This document shows, one piece after another, positions 1 to 13,687 of a stretch of DNA of 64,000 nt. Positions within the stretch are counted from its first letter, which is position 1. Every line of letters begins with the position of its first letter. The notes below the pieces were generated by a model that saw nothing but the letters and a program-made list of their open reading frames with translations, was not told the origin of the DNA and made no database searches. A program made the position numbers and the translations under genes. The stretch is taken from assembly GCA_023362775.1 (NCBI GenBank), contig JALMGJ010000008.1:23822501-23886500 (forward strand), given 5' to 3'. This DNA is from Charina bottae. Taxonomy: Eukaryota > Chordata > Lepidosauria > Squamata > Charinaidae.

Positions 1-1904
1 TGGGTGGGCAACATTCCTTTGATCAAGAGCCACAATTAGCTCCCCCAACCAGCTGGAGAGTCGCAGGTAGCATCGCTTGAAGGATGACTACATCACCAGA
101 AGGAATATAGCTTTTCCTTTTGGTGGGTTCAGGGCAGAATTTCAGCAGAAGCATGGACCCTCAGAGACCTTTCTACTCAAAAAGTTTTTATGGTGTGTGG
201 AAATTGCTGGCTGAGGGAAAATTGATTTTGCTTAAAACAAGAAAGGACTGCATTTCTAATGACTTCAGAGAATGGTGTACTCTATGGAAAGAAAATTGGA
301 AATGGTTATGATAGGACTGAGAACAGAACGAAATTTGACTGAATCTAATGCAGAGTTCTTCACATAGGGAAACAAAGTCAAATCTAAAGGTAAAAGACTG
401 GTGTGAATAAATATGATTTAGCTTTGGGAGATGGTGACTAGCACATGCTACTCAATATGCTTCTGTACTCAGAAGATCGAATTGTAATGTGAATGAACAA
501 GCCATTATGATGATTTAATATATCCAGATAGTATTAGCAAAGATTACATTTTGGTTTGCTTTTATAAAAAATTAAAATATTACTGTCCTTGGTAAATGCA
601 AAGTGAAATGTTACATATCAGCATTCTGAAGCCATTTGTAAACCAAATCATTTAATGCTAACATATATCTGTACACTTTGTATCTGTAGTCTCTCAGTAT
701 AGGCCTATTTTAGCAGACAATAACTTCAGGAGAAATTCCTAGCCACATTTTTTCAAAAACTCTTATTTTCTTCCTTAGCACCAAATCTAAGCAGTTAAGT
801 TTTAAAATGGTAGAGCTGCATCAGTATCTTATTAGGGCTTTTTGTTCTTTTCATTCTGAAGGATATGACTCCCCTTGAAGTTTCTGGTACAAGGAACACG
901 GGTTTCATGTTTACTAGGAGAAACACAAATTCTTTTACTTGTAAAACAAAAAAGTGAGTGGAGGTTACACAGTGTTCCTTAAATATTTTATTTATTATTT
1001 ATTAATAAGTTCCTTAAATAAGTTTGTATAAGCCATAGATTATAATTTTAACACTTTAAAATATTAGAATGATGGTTCCATACAGGTGTTGTAAAACAAA
1101 CTTCCATGTTTCATGTGTGAAGACAACCATTGTACATACCTGTAGAATGGAAAACCTATGGTTTTGTCAGTGAAAAGCAAACTGGAAACCGCTGTCTCGG
1201 TTTTATTGTTCTCCTTGCTCCTTCTGACTGCTAGATCTCCAGGGTTGAGGGGAAAAACCCCAGGAATAACACCAGTTTCAAAATGGTACTCACCAAATGT
1301 TTGGAATTATAGAGCCCTGAAGTTGAAACCTGGTGGGTATCAGGTTACCTGTACATAAGTGTCCTAGAAAATAAATGTTGTATTTTATTTTCTGATAAAT
1401 TTTAAGTCTACATCAATCTCTCTGAAGCAGGAAAACAAAATCATAAATAAATAAGATGGCAGGAACTGCAGACTCATTCAACCGAGGAATTTATGATTTG
1501 ATGCATATTTCTCATGGCCAGTAATGGCATACTCCACAGTGGGAATAGCCCCTTTCAGGGCATTTCATTAACGTTTCTATAGACTGCAGCAGGTGGGAAA
1601 TAGTTTAAATATTTTTAAAATGTCACAGGTCCAATTTTGATCCTCACCTAATTTGGTCAAGGATTAATGTCCAGCCCCAATATGTAATTAAGATCTCCTG
1701 TCCCAATAAGGATACAATGTTGTGTGATATATTCATTGGTGCTTATACTCTGTGAACACAATCCATAGAATGTTAGATGAGTTTATCAGTGATTCCTCAG
1801 AATTAATAATTTCTATGTATTTGATCCTAAGCATGCCCAGATGATCTGGACTACAACTGTTTTGTGCATTAAGAGATTTCTATAATACATCTTTCCCTCC
1901 ATAG
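1..1904 (+). other. CAMK2D: CAMK2D intron (left-edge part)
   Basis: AT-rich sequence that ends in a pyrimidine-rich tract and the acceptor ATAG at 1901-1904. I see no exon of the upstream association-domain segment and no convincing repeat here. Assignment as intron follows from the exon that starts at 1905. Confidence 0.75.
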
Positions 1905-2133
1905 CTTTGTCTAAGAGCAACAAGCCAGTCCACACCATTATCCTGAATCCCCATGTCCACCTGGTAGGGGATGATGCTGCCTGCATTGCGTATATCCGAC
2001 TGACTCAGTATATGGATGGAAGCGGAATGCCAAAAACAATGCAGTCAGAAGAGACACGAGTTTGGCACCGCCGTGATGGAAAATGGCAGAATGTTCACTT
2101 TCACCGTTCAGGATCACCAACAGTACCTATTAA
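1905..2133 (+). CDS. CAMK2D: CaMKII delta, penultimate coding exon (end of association domain)
   Basis: This 229-base exon encodes the C-terminal part of the CaMKII association (hub) domain, which assembles the kinase into dodecameric or tetradecameric rings. The translation contains [40 protein letters not shown] and [19 protein letters not shown], which are signature stretches of the CaMKII hub. It begins with two bases (CT) that complete an alanine codon from the previous exon and ends with AA of a split codon. The acceptor is ATAG at 1901-1904 and the donor GTGAGT at 2134-2139. Four vertebrate CaMKII paralogues share this domain. The delta call rests on the downstream PIN stop, the UTR and the neighbouring ANK2, because the hub alone does not separate paralogues well. 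It is the end of a gene that lies mostly outside the window. Confidence 0.95.
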
Positions 2134-2410
2134 GTGAGTAATGATTCATGTCCCCTCATTGCAACTTTTCTGCCTACCTAGCTTTAGACCTTTGTTGCAT
2201 CATTTCATCCATACTATCTTTTGTAGGTGCTGTATTTTTCCTCATTCCACATTTCTCTTTGCCCATTCCAATCAAACTCTCACTAATAATCGCTGGGAAT
2301 TTGAAACTTGAATTTATTTTACATCACCCAGCATCTGTATCAATTGGGAGAGTATAAAAATATTGCCAAATAAATAAAGCCCCATATTTACAGTAAATAA
2401 ATATATACTG

Positions 2411-2628
2411 CATCGCCTGGGATGGGAACAGGAACAGCTCCTCCTGGGGATGGCTGGTGCCATAGAGCCCTTTTAAATACAATCTGATCGCCTCCTAGAT
2501 TTTATATTTAATTTATTTGTATTTATATGATGATTGTGTATTGTACTACTTTTTATCTATTTTAAGTATTGTCTCTTTGTAAACTGCTCAGAGTCCCCTT
2601 CGGGGGAGATGGGACAGTGATAGAAATA
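2411..2628 (+). mobile_element. L2-clade LINE 3' tail (5'-truncated)
   Basis: This matches, with scattered changes, the 3' end of the full-length L2-type LINE at 53454-53700. Shared pieces include GGGATGGGAACAGGAA, GGGGATGGCTGGTGCCATAG, AGCCCTTTTAAA and the terminal CAGAGTCCCC...GGGAGATGG block. The copy ends directly in an (AAGG)n array rather than in the (AATA)n tail of the full-length copy. Confidence 0.85.
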
Positions 2629-2702
2629 GGAAGGAAGGAAGGAAGGAAGGAAGGAAGGAAGGAAGGAAGGAAGGAAGGAAGGAAGGAAGGAAGGAAGGAA
2701 AA
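2629..2702 (+). repeat. (AAGG)n microsatellite
   Basis: About 18 uninterrupted AAGG units directly abut the 3' end of the L2-type tail. Confidence 0.98.
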
Positions 2703-3829
2703 ATATCACCATTTATATGCATATTATTTTTCAGTAGGGCTGTGTCCTGAGCAGCTCACATTAAAAAATTGAAATAAATAGATTGTAATAAAATCAGGTA
2801 TATATTCATAGCATGGATAAATAGTCAGTACAATTTTTCATAAAATAAATCACACTGAGTCAGTGGGAATTAACAGAATTAGGGACATATTGGATGTAGC
2901 CAAGCAGAAAAGATTGCAATACTAATTTCCACTTTGTATCTTTCTTATTATTTATCAAATCAGCTTTGGAAAAGGTGACAGATTGTTTCTTGGAATTTGC
3001 TACGATGAATCGTCACAGATGCAAGAGCAGAACTGAGTTGACTAGGCTGTTACAGATGAATGTTCTGATATTAATTTGGCTGTGGAAATAACCACAAATT
3101 CTTCCTTATTGTGTCAACGAATGAATAAAAATCTGTGGCATCCATCTGTTCCATAGCTTCTGACTATTTAAATGATCTAGCATACCATAGCATAGAACCC
3201 TTCAAACCAAACCTCCACTTGAATATTACCAGAAAGTACCAGAAATAGGAAAGGAGTTTTATGAGGATCAGAATACCAAACAGACGAGGCTCAAAGTTAT
3301 GCCGTGATGTCAGCGTGTTATATCTGAGCTTAGGGTGTCCTGATCAGAGTACAGGGTGTTCTGCCTTCTATTGGGTGACCTTCATGTTCATTCCTGGCTT
3401 AATAAATAATGTTCTGGAAGGACCCAGCCTCTTTTCACATGTTTCTAGTCTCCTCCGTTATAGTCAGGAAGTAGGATTATAATGCTGTAATGTTGATATA
3501 GAAAACACCACACCAAAATCAATAGAATTGAATTGTATGTCTGAATATGGTGTAGGTTATTACTGAACTCTGTCATAGCAGCAAGATACAAAAAAATAAT
3601 CCTCTTGTACAGACTTAAATCAGTTTTCCCTTAATTTAAAAAATAATGAATATAAGTGCTTTGGAATTAAAAAAAATAGTTATGGAATTTGATTTAATGA
3701 ACCATAAAATAATTCACTTTATTTGGAAATTACTCCACGATTCAGCACAAAATAATTAATGTTCCTTTCATTCCCTCCCTCCCTCCTTCCTTCTTTTTTT
3801 TTCTTTCCCTCTCTCTCTTTGTCTTTTAG

Positions 3830-4606
3830 CTAAATGTCAGCGCCGCCCACGTTGTGTCCTCCACACTCCGCACTTGGTTGGCTCCCTCTGGGCCATCCCG
3901 TTGCCCTCTTCATGCATGTTCTCTGAGTGCATGAAGCTGTGAAGTTTCTTCAAGTGATATGTTTATGATTGCATCATTTTGTTGTATATTCCACTGGTAG
4001 CTTTTGTTTACACTTCACTAAAAGAGATGTTCCGTGGCAATTAGAAATAGAGGTACAGGGAGAAAGTGTAAAGGGAAAAATTGAAATGCAAGATTATATT
4101 CAGACTATACATCTCATGCAAAAATATGAATATCATCTGCATGTGCACCCTATAAAAACAAAGGTTAAAAAGAATTAACTTTGTTTTAATTTTTATTATT
4201 TTCTGAGTCATTTGTTTTTAAAGGTTGTTGCCTAATCCTTTCGTCGTAGAAGGATTAATGAAATTCCTACTAACATCATCTTTAATGTGGGATATATGGC
4301 AGATATAGTGACTTAGACCAAAGCATTTCTATAGGTTTGAGGTCTTGAGAAGTTGCCTTTGCTGTGATTCACTATGTATAAACTGGAAAAAAGGAAAAAA
4401 ATTGCAGCTTTGACTTTAGCAAGAATGATCGGTCACTGTGGTCATTTAGTCAGCAAATGTAACAGCAAATTGTTTTCTTTCTTTTCTACTTGCTTATTTA
4501 GTGTAATTTTCAGGAAAAAAAAGAATTAACATTTCTAGCTTTCAGAAGCCAAGCAGTGAACAGATTCAATATAGCTTCTGGCGATATAGCTTATGGGTAA
4601 AATAAA
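3830..4606 (+). CDS. CAMK2D: CAMK2D terminal exon: last codon, stop and 3'UTR
   Basis: The exon contributes one base (C at 3830) that completes AAC for asparagine, followed at once by TAA at 3831-3833. The protein therefore ends in VPIN, a known delta C terminus. Everything after 3833 is 3'UTR. The first 120 bases, including the GCATGTTCTCTGAGTGCATG stretch, look like the conserved CAMK2D 3'UTR. An AATAAA occurs at 4601-4606 and another at 4866-4871. The end given is the first of these and is a guess, since CAMK2D transcripts often have longer UTRs. Only 3830-3833 is coding. Confidence 0.8.
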
Positions 4607-6900
<2,294 letters not shown>

Positions 6901-6927
6901 TAATTTACTGTATTTTTCAGTTTTCAG

Positions 6928-7015
6928 TGTGGTGTAGTGGTTACGGTGTTGAACCAGAACTGGCTCAGGTTCAAGTTCATCCTTAGCCATGAAAACTTAC
7001 TAGATGACCTAACAA
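6928..7015 (+). mobile_element. tRNA-derived SINE head (Sauria-type fragment)
   Basis: The segment contains GTGTAGTGGTTACGGTGTTG (A-box region), GGTTCAAGTTC (degenerate B box) and CCATGAAAACTTACTAGATGACC. This is the head of the Sauria-type tRNA-derived SINE, and the 3' half is missing or decayed. A nearby GATTT-rich stretch and TTTATACCCATCACAATA (7124-7180) may be the tail of a related copy. Confidence 0.7.
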
Positions 7016-7180
7016 TTAAAATAAATAAAGCCCACTGTGCTTTTTAAAAAACTGCTTTTAGATCCTTTCCAAGGAAACAATGGAGTTTTTCCAGAGTATG
7101 CCCTGTGGATCCTACATAGACTGGTTGATTTGATTTGATTTGATTCTTGATTTGATTTATACCCATCACAATAAAAAATA

Positions 7181-9050
7181 CTCCTGGTGGTTTACTATTC
7201 ATCCATCAAAATACAATAAAATGTCCATGGTATAATCTTAGACCGAACTTGGATGGATGCAGTACATGCAATCTGATCTTTGGATTTTTCTCCAAGTGGA
7301 AATGATCAGGTTCCTACATGCTGGCACACATCATCTATAATATCATTTACTACAGTACCTGTTTTTATTTACAGCAATGGCAGAATTATTTATTTTTATT
7401 TCCACATTCAGCATCCATAAATTAATTGTAAAATATCCATATGTTTTTCATTCAGTTTTCCCTCCTTTGCTGGCAGTCATCTGGTTCCTCTCTCTGGCTC
7501 TTGTTGTAGCTTGTCAAATGAATAATACCTTGCTCTCTTTTCGGAATTTATGGAGAATTTCTGCAAACACTTCATATCAAAACATTAAGTACTTGTAATG
7601 GGTGGCATTCAGCTTATAGCTGACACTAGTGTGGGAATAAATCAGATTTGAGGAAAATAAAGAGAATCAGTGCAGGATTGCTTATGCTTAAATTGATTGT
7701 CAGTGTCATATTTTCCATTACAAATTTATATTCAGTTTTCCTTTTACCAGATAAACATGTTCAAAACATGTTTATATCAGTTTGTTATATAATATTTGAC
7801 TTGTCCATCAACAGGAAGACCTAATATCAAAAGAGAATGATGGTGACATTCGGAGTTTTGTTTTGTTTAATTCCTGGTTATCTCCAGAAGCTGAATCATG
7901 TAATATTGAAGAAAGCATTTTTTCCATGTCTCCATTCTGCTTCTCTTCAGGGGAAATATGTAGAATAAATGAATATGCATGATCCTATGCCAAACCACAG
8001 GCTGATGAAGAGTGTGTTTCACCGATGCTCTTATTTCAGTGTCACTCGGTTGATGTGATAAAAAAACATTTTCAGCTGGATCCTATAGCTCTTACACTGA
8101 ATATGCTTAAACTTTAATCAGTAGAAACAAATGTTTTATGTCTTAGTCTGACTTTAAACTTTAAAGGGATATTCTTTCAAAGTCTCTTCTCTCTAGGATG
8201 CTACACATTCTGCCAAACATAATGATGGGGAGGTTTCAGCCTCTGTTTTCTGGGTGTAATCGATGCTGCCTTTCTGAATGTCCTACTATTTTTTTGCCCT
8301 GCTCTGACAGGCAGTAAAACAAGAATGCTAGGGACATGAAGATAGATCCTCTAGCCTGATAGGGAGTCATGTAATTCCACACAAAGGCAATAAATCAGGT
8401 AGATAAAGCAACCCCTTGTCTCTATTCATTTCTGTAGGCTTACATTTTAATGGCACCTGCTTTCAGTTGGGCAAACAAAATAGCATGTCAAAAGTGGGTT
8501 ATTAAAGCAGGCCAATCATGAGAAAAAAACTCACTTGGAGGAGCACAAGCAATCGGAAAGGCAAGCGATGTTGTTTTGTAGTACCACCTGTCTATGCAAG
8601 GACCCACCGATAGCATCCATAAGGTCTGTAGTACTGCTGACAGAGATGGTGCATTGCCATCTCATGGGTGGACCCAGTTCAACATGCTCATCTTAACCCA
8701 AAGCCTGAGTCCATCAATGGCTGTTAGAGAAGAGGCAGGATAGAAATGCAAAAAGTGAATGTTTCTTTTTGTTATGTGCTGCTTTTACTTTTCGTTTAAT
8801 GTTTTAACCCTCCTTGAGGATTTTTTTATCTATATTGAGTTTGATGCTCATTTGAACGCTTACCAACAGTCTACTCTCTCCACTATTCCTGTATCATATT
8901 GGAGAGAAGCAACAGGAAGCAATTCCATTTGCAAAGTGTGCCCTTGTGTTGTGCTGCATCTCATTCTTAGCGGATGAATTTTTGCAGTGTTCTCACTTGT
9001 AATGAGCACCCACTATAGGAAACAGATAAAGTCTCCCTCAAATCAAGCTG
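7181..9050. other. Intergenic sequence, no gene seen
   Basis: AT-rich unique-looking sequence. No protein homology, RNA gene or clear repeat boundary was recognised. Confidence 0.5.
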
Positions 9051-9130
9051 GACATCTGGTGGTTATTGACTCATCCGTGTAATTTTCTTGGCAACAGAAA
9101 TAGAAATGGTTTGCCATTGCCACCTTCTAA
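9051..9130 (-). mobile_element. SINE tail fragment
   Basis: Read on the minus strand it contains GGCAATGGCAAACCATTTCT and TTGCCAAGAAAATTACA, which are hallmarks of the conserved body/tail of Sauria-type SINEs. The head is absent. Confidence 0.65.
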
Positions 9131-9316
9131 AATATTTAATTTTCCACTCTAGGCTACACACAAATTTTCTAGTGTTCTCCCATCTAAATGTTTAGCTTTT
9201 AGAAATCTGCCAAGATCAGCTGCATCCCCTATTTTATTTTGTACTGGTAAAAGCCACAGGTCTTCCTCAGAAAAGGAAGAACTGGGGCCTATGCAATTTT
9301 TTTGTATTGATTATAC

Positions 9317-9358
<42 letters not shown>
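9317..9358. repeat. (AAT)n microsatellite
   Basis: About 14 AAT units lie just upstream of a BovB-like relic. Confidence 0.95.
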
Positions 9359-10080
9359 TAGGATCTGCAAACCCTGGTACTAAAAGAGAGCACAGTGAAA
9401 AAATGGGACTAAAATTAAATAAGACCAAATTAATGACAACAGGTAGAACAACCAGCCTTTCAATTGACAGTGAAGATATCGAAGTGGTGGATAGCTTCTG
9501 CCTTTTCTGATCAACCATCAACAGTAAAGGAACAAGCAGTCAAGAAATACACTGCAGACTAGTACTCGGTAGAGCAGCCATGAAGGCCTTGGAAAAAGTA
9601 TTCAAATGCTGTGATGTGTCTATACCTACAAGGATCAGAATCATGCAAGCCATGGTATTCCCTGTGACAGTCTATGGAAGCAAAAACTGGACTTTAAAGA
9701 AGCAGGATAGAAAGGGTATTGATGCTTTTGAACTTTGGTGTTGGAGAAGACTCCTGAGAATATTGTGGAGAGCAAGAAAACAAACTGATGGATCATTGAA
9801 CAAATCAAACCAGAGTTCTCACTTGAGGCACAAATGACCAGGCTCAAATTATCCTACTTTGGACACATTATGTGAAGACCCAGCTCTCTGGAAAAGACTC
9901 TAATGCTGGAAAAGGTAGAAGGAAAGAGAAGAAGAGGATGACCAACAGCAAGGTGGATGGACTCAGTTACAGAGGCGATGAGTGCACTGCTGAGAGACAT
10001 GAAAAAACAAGTTATGGATAGATTGTCGTGGATAAAATTTATCTCTCACTAGGAGTCGAAAATGACTTGACAGCACATAA
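9359..10080 (+). mobile_element. Old RTE/BovB-like LINE 3' relic
   Basis: The + strand keeps decayed pieces of the C-terminal part of a BovB/RTE ORF2. The best is 9580-9837, with MQAMVFPVTVYGS and DAFELWCWRRLLRI, and a 3' end GGAGTCGAAAATGACTTGACAGCAC that resembles BovB tails. Several stops and frameshifts break it. It is far more diverged than the three BovB copies on the minus strand, so it is an older insertion or another RTE lineage. Confidence 0.85.
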
Positions 10081-10098
10081 TCAAAAATACCAGGTTGA

Positions 10099-10425
10099 GG
10101 TGGCTCAGCGGGTAAGACACCAGGCTTGTCGATCAGAAGATTGCAGGTTCGGAGGTTCGAATCCCTAGCCCCGCGTGACGGAGTGAGCTCCCGCACTAGC
10201 TCCAGCTCTTGCCAACCTAGCAATTCGAAAGCATGCAAATGCAAGTAGATTAATAGGTACCACTTCGGTGGGTAGGTAACAGCATTCCACGCGTGTCATG
10301 CGGCCACATGACCATGGAAGCGTCTTCAGACAACGCTGACTCTTCAGATAACAAACAGAGATGAGCAACAGCCCCTAGAGTCGGACACGACTGCACAAAT
10401 GTGCGGGGGAACCTTTACCTTTACT
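10099..10425 (+). mobile_element. tRNA-derived SINE with BovB-like 3' end, copy 1
   Basis: The tRNA-like head has TGGCTCAGCGGGTAAGAC (A box) and GGTTCGAATCC (B box). The body contains TAGGTACCACTTCGGTGGGT, and the tail GAGTCGGACACGACTG resembles the BovB 3' end, which implies mobilisation by BovB. Flanking AGGTTGA at 10092-10098 and 10427-10433 is a probable target-site duplication. Two more copies lie in ANK2 introns. Confidence 0.9.
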
Positions 10426-10433
10426 AAGGTTGA

Positions 10434-11259
10434 ACTGCATATTGGCAATATCCTTGTTGCTTTCTTTTTCCCAAAGTCCTTGAACAATGTGAAAATACCA
10501 GACTCTTCTTTCTTGCTGAAAGAATTTAAACTTCAGATTCATCTGCAAACTCCTGAGATAGAGGAATTATTTCATATCCTATGTCAAATTGATAGGGATG
10601 GTCTAACTATGCTGAAATAAAGCTGAAATTTTAATATGTGGACCAACTCTTACTGCACAGAATAAAAGAGGTCCTCCAGAGGAAGCAGTCTAAATATGAT
10701 CATTCCCACTGGCACAGATAGACCTTCATGAGAATAATGAGTCTGATTTCTAAAATCTGTCAGGTGTGCCGGCAAACAGCTGTTATTTCAAGTGAGCTGA
10801 TTTATTTGCTATGATTTGGAGTTGATGGCTTTCACATGACAAATGTGCTGCTGTTAACATTGTTTTAGCACATAAATGCCATTTATAATTGTAGCAGTAA
10901 ATCCTGTTAATTCCAAAAGTGGCTTTAGGTTTCACTCAGTGCTCTCATTTAATTATTCTGATGAAATTGCAAATAAGAGGCTTGTATAATGAATTACTTG
11001 TTCTTATAGGAACAAAATAGCCTTCTCCAAAGCTGCTTACTCCATTTCTGATTAAATCATGAGGTCTAATACTAAGTTTTTATGACTATGCTACTATAAT
11101 GCCTGATGTCAGAATTTTCATATTCATGTCTGTATGACCACAAAATGAAATAATGAATTAGCTGACCCCCCAGTTTTTGTTTGTTTTTGTTCCATATCAT
11201 TTTTATACATGGTTACTCATAAATCGGTTCCATTATATATTAGTGCTGATTTGCAATGT
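10434..11259. other. Intergenic sequence, no gene seen
   Basis: AT-rich sequence between a SINE and the LTR retrotransposon. A short open frame at 10399-10620 overlaps the SINE end and shows no recognisable similarity. Confidence 0.5.
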
Positions 11260-11264
11260 TATTT

Positions 11265-11719
11265 TGTCAGAGGGAGCGCGCGGAGATGGAGCGGCCTGCC
11301 TCTCTCCTAGGCACCAGTGATCCAAGTACTATGCAGTAAATAGACTCCAAACAGAAGTTATATCAAATATCCTATTTACTTTATATACATACGTATTTAC
11401 AGATCACTTCCACAAGTAACAAATGATATACCATCAACGATACAGCTTTCACGAGGTAAAATGGGAATAATGGGAAATGAGAATGTCTCTGCATATATAG
11501 TGAACCTGACCAATCACATTATAGGTCACTCTCGTTATTCACCACACCCAACCTAACTCTAAGCACCTGTTGTTATGAGTCACACATGACACATCATTCC
11601 TACAACAATGGCTGCTAATTGGGTGACTGTGCAGAATATTTCACCTTTTACCTAGAAATCAAGCCTCTCTGTATACTTTATATCTAGAAGTAAATTCCTG
11701 GGTTTATCAAACCCCAACA
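11265..11719 (-). repeat. 3' LTR of the copia element
   Basis: 455 bp and the same length as the 5' LTR. Differences by eye are one base each in the CCAAGTAC/CCAGGTAC, GATATACC/GATACACC and TCAACGAT/TCAATGAT segments. The internal sequence next to it, read on the minus strand, is TTGAAGGGG, a plausible polypurine tract. Confidence 0.95.
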
Positions 11720-11747
11720 CCCCTTCAATTTACAATAGATATTACAT

Positions 11748-12042
11748 TCAATTGTACAGAATAGAAGACATACACATTTGAGATATACACATCCTATGTC
11801 TCTCTAAGCTTAGAGGCTTTGTCATCACATCTGCTACATTACACTCAGATGGACAATATTGCAAATCAATACAATACAATACAATACAATACAATACAAT
11901 ACAATACAATACAATACAATACAATACAATACAATACACTTCCAATTATTGACTGATCACATATTCTTGATCACATGAAGTTTGTTCATCGTCTCCAGTC
12001 TCTGTCATGACAAAATCTGTTGTCATCGGGGTTGAAACTTCT
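11748..12042 (-). pseudogene. Copia RNase H remnant with internal deletion
   Basis: After the RT frame, short pieces remain on the minus strand: a post-RT STPM stretch, then an array of ATTGT units, then CNVADVMTKPLSLERHR, which corresponds to the conserved ADxxTKPL end of copia RNase H. The central RNase H core with its acidic catalytic residues is absent. Copia elements normally have well over 100 codons between these motifs. The element therefore cannot supply its own RNase H. Confidence 0.8.
11867..11937. repeat. (CAATA)n pentanucleotide array
   Basis: About 14 tandem CAATA units (ATTGT on the element strand) replace most of the RNase H region of the copia element. Confidence 0.97.
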
Positions 12043-13635
12043 TTACGCTGTTCCATATTGTTCTCTCAGCAGTGCTTCAATTTTCTTCCGCTGCTCTAGA
12101 ACATAACCCCCATCAACCTTCTGAATACCCATGCCTAGGTAATTCTTAATTTCTCCCAGATCTTTGACATCAAAGTGCTGTTTCAGATTTTCAGTAAATT
12201 CAATTACCCTGCTTTGATCTTCCGCTATAAGACACAAATCGTCTACAAATATCAAAAGCAAAATCTGTTCATCGTTTCCACATTGCTTTACATACAGACA
12301 TGGGTCAGCTATACTACACCTGAATCCCATTCTTTGTAATTCCTTATCTAACCTAAGATTCCAGCAACGTGCCGATTGCTTGAGTCCATACAATGCTTTC
12401 TGCAACTTGTATACCCTTCCTGCAATCCTTGATTCATAACCTGGGGCTTCAATCATATAGATCTCTTCATTCAAATCAGCATGCAAATATGCTGTTGTGA
12501 TATCATAATGCTGTACTACACAATTCCCAGCTGCTGCCATTGCTAAGGCAAACCTAAATGTCTCCCCTCTTAGCGTTGGTGCAAAAACTTCATCATAAGT
12601 CTGATTCTTTATCTGGGAAAATCCTTGTGCTACCAACCTAGCCTTATACTGAATATCACCATTCACTAAGGTTTTCTTCTTATACACCCATCTACAGCCT
12701 ACTGCTCTATGACCCTCAGGCAGCCTAGTAGATTTGAAAACCTTATGAGAATTAATGGCTTTCATTTCCACATCCATAGCAGCTTTCCATCTACTCTGCT
12801 CGTGTTGTGGCAACTTCAATACGTCCTTGTAATTACAAGGTTCATAATCAATAAAACACACTTTTACATCACCTGGTGTATAACGCTGAGGTGGTATGCC
12901 CTTGTTAACTCTCTCAGATCTGTGCAATACTGTAGCATCCTGCATCATTGGCACACTAGGAGTTAATTCCTCTTCCTGCTTAATCACATCAGTGGACTCT
13001 CTCCGCTCTGAAAACTCAAAACGTCCCTGACAAGGAAGATATACCTCACTACTCCCGTGTAATCTCTGCCAATTGCTATGCTCACTAAAACTTGCTGATC
13101 TAGAAATAACAACTTTCCTGCCATCAGTGAACCTATATCCCTTGGTCCCTGGCTCATACCCCACAAACGTCATCTTCTGTGCTTTTGCCTGTCCTTTCCT
13201 ACGTACCTCCTTATGCACGTGAACATAGGCAGTGCACCCAAACACCTTCAAATGAGCTAATGGTGGCTTCTTGCCATATAACATATAATATGGAGTTTGG
13301 TTTACAGACACACTCCATAATCTGTTAATTAAATAATTAGCAGTTAATATTGCCTCACCCCAGTATCCACGTGATAACCCTGAGTCAGCAATGAGTGAAT
13401 CCTTCACTGTCTGCAATGCCAAATTCCTACGTTCCGCCACGCCATTCTCAGCTGAACTATGTGGGTTAGTTCTCCTATGCACAATGCCCCTTCTACGGAG
13501 CCATTGCTGAAAACTCCCACTCAGAAACTCAGTACCCCGGTCAGTTTGTAAACTACACACCTTTGTGCTATACCTTCGTTCCACAAACTGCACCCAGTTT
13601 CTAAACTTTTCAAATGTTTGACTTTTAGCTTTCAA
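12043..13635 (-). CDS. Copia integrase core and reverse transcriptase (530 aa, broken polyprotein)
   Basis: This second frame of the copia element starts inside the integrase core with the catalytic-region motifs LQTDRGTEF and NPHSSAENGVAERRN, followed by the integrase C-terminal stretch (LKVFGCTAYVHV). The reverse transcriptase shows KARLVAQGFSQ, YDITTAYLHADLNEEIYM, LYGLKQSARCWN and the catalytic FVDD box at 12238-12249. The frame ends after the RT fingers/palm at KNYLGMGIQ. The usual post-RT STPM motif is present in another register just downstream, so a second frameshift lies near 12043. No start codon of its own is expected, because the protein is normally cleaved from the polyprotein. 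Confidence 0.93.
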   Translation of the reverse strand: MKAKSQTFEKFRNWVQFVERRYSTKVCSLQTDRGTEFLSGSFQQWLRRRGIVHRRTNPHSSAENGVAERRNLALQTVKDSLIADSGLSRGYWGEAILTANYLINRLWSVSVNQTPYYMLYGKKPPLAHLKVFGCTAYVHVHKEVRRKGQAKAQKMTFVGYEPGTKGYRFTDGRKVVISRSASFSEHSNWQRLHGSSEVYLPCQGRFEFSERRESTDVIKQEEELTPSVPMMQDATVLHRSERVNKGIPPQRYTPGDVKVCFIDYEPCNYKDVLKLPQHEQSRWKAAMDVEMKAINSHKVFKSTRLPEGHRAVGCRWVYKKKTLVNGDIQYKARLVAQGFSQIKNQTYDEVFAPTLRGETFRFALAMAAAGNCVVQHYDITTAYLHADLNEEIYMIEAPGYESRIAGRVYKLQKALYGLKQSARCWNLRLDKELQRMGFRCSIADPCLYVKQCGNDEQILLLIFVDDLCLIAEDQSRVIEFTENLKQHFDVKDLGEIKNYLGMGIQKVDGGYVLEQRKKIEALLREQYGTA

Positions 13636-13687
13636 TAGGTAACAGAACCCAAATCTAGTGTAATCATCTACAATGACTAAAACATAT

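Larger units (their letters stand above)
2134..3829 (+). other. CAMK2D: CAMK2D last intron
   Basis: The donor is GTGAGT at 2134 and the acceptor CTTTTAG ends at 3829 after a long pyrimidine tract. The intron carries an L2-type LINE tail and an (AAGG)n array (annotated separately). I looked for the alternative tail exon that encodes the PPCIPNGKEN-type C terminus of some delta isoforms and did not find it. Confidence 0.85.

Noticed and set aside
10099..10180. tRNA-like A and B boxes
   Set aside because: These are SINE heads (also at 42355, 55430, 28676); they lack a tRNA cloverleaf and 3' end.
11867..11937. Regular short repeats that could suggest a CRISPR array
   Set aside because: A pure pentanucleotide microsatellite without spacers, in a vertebrate genome.
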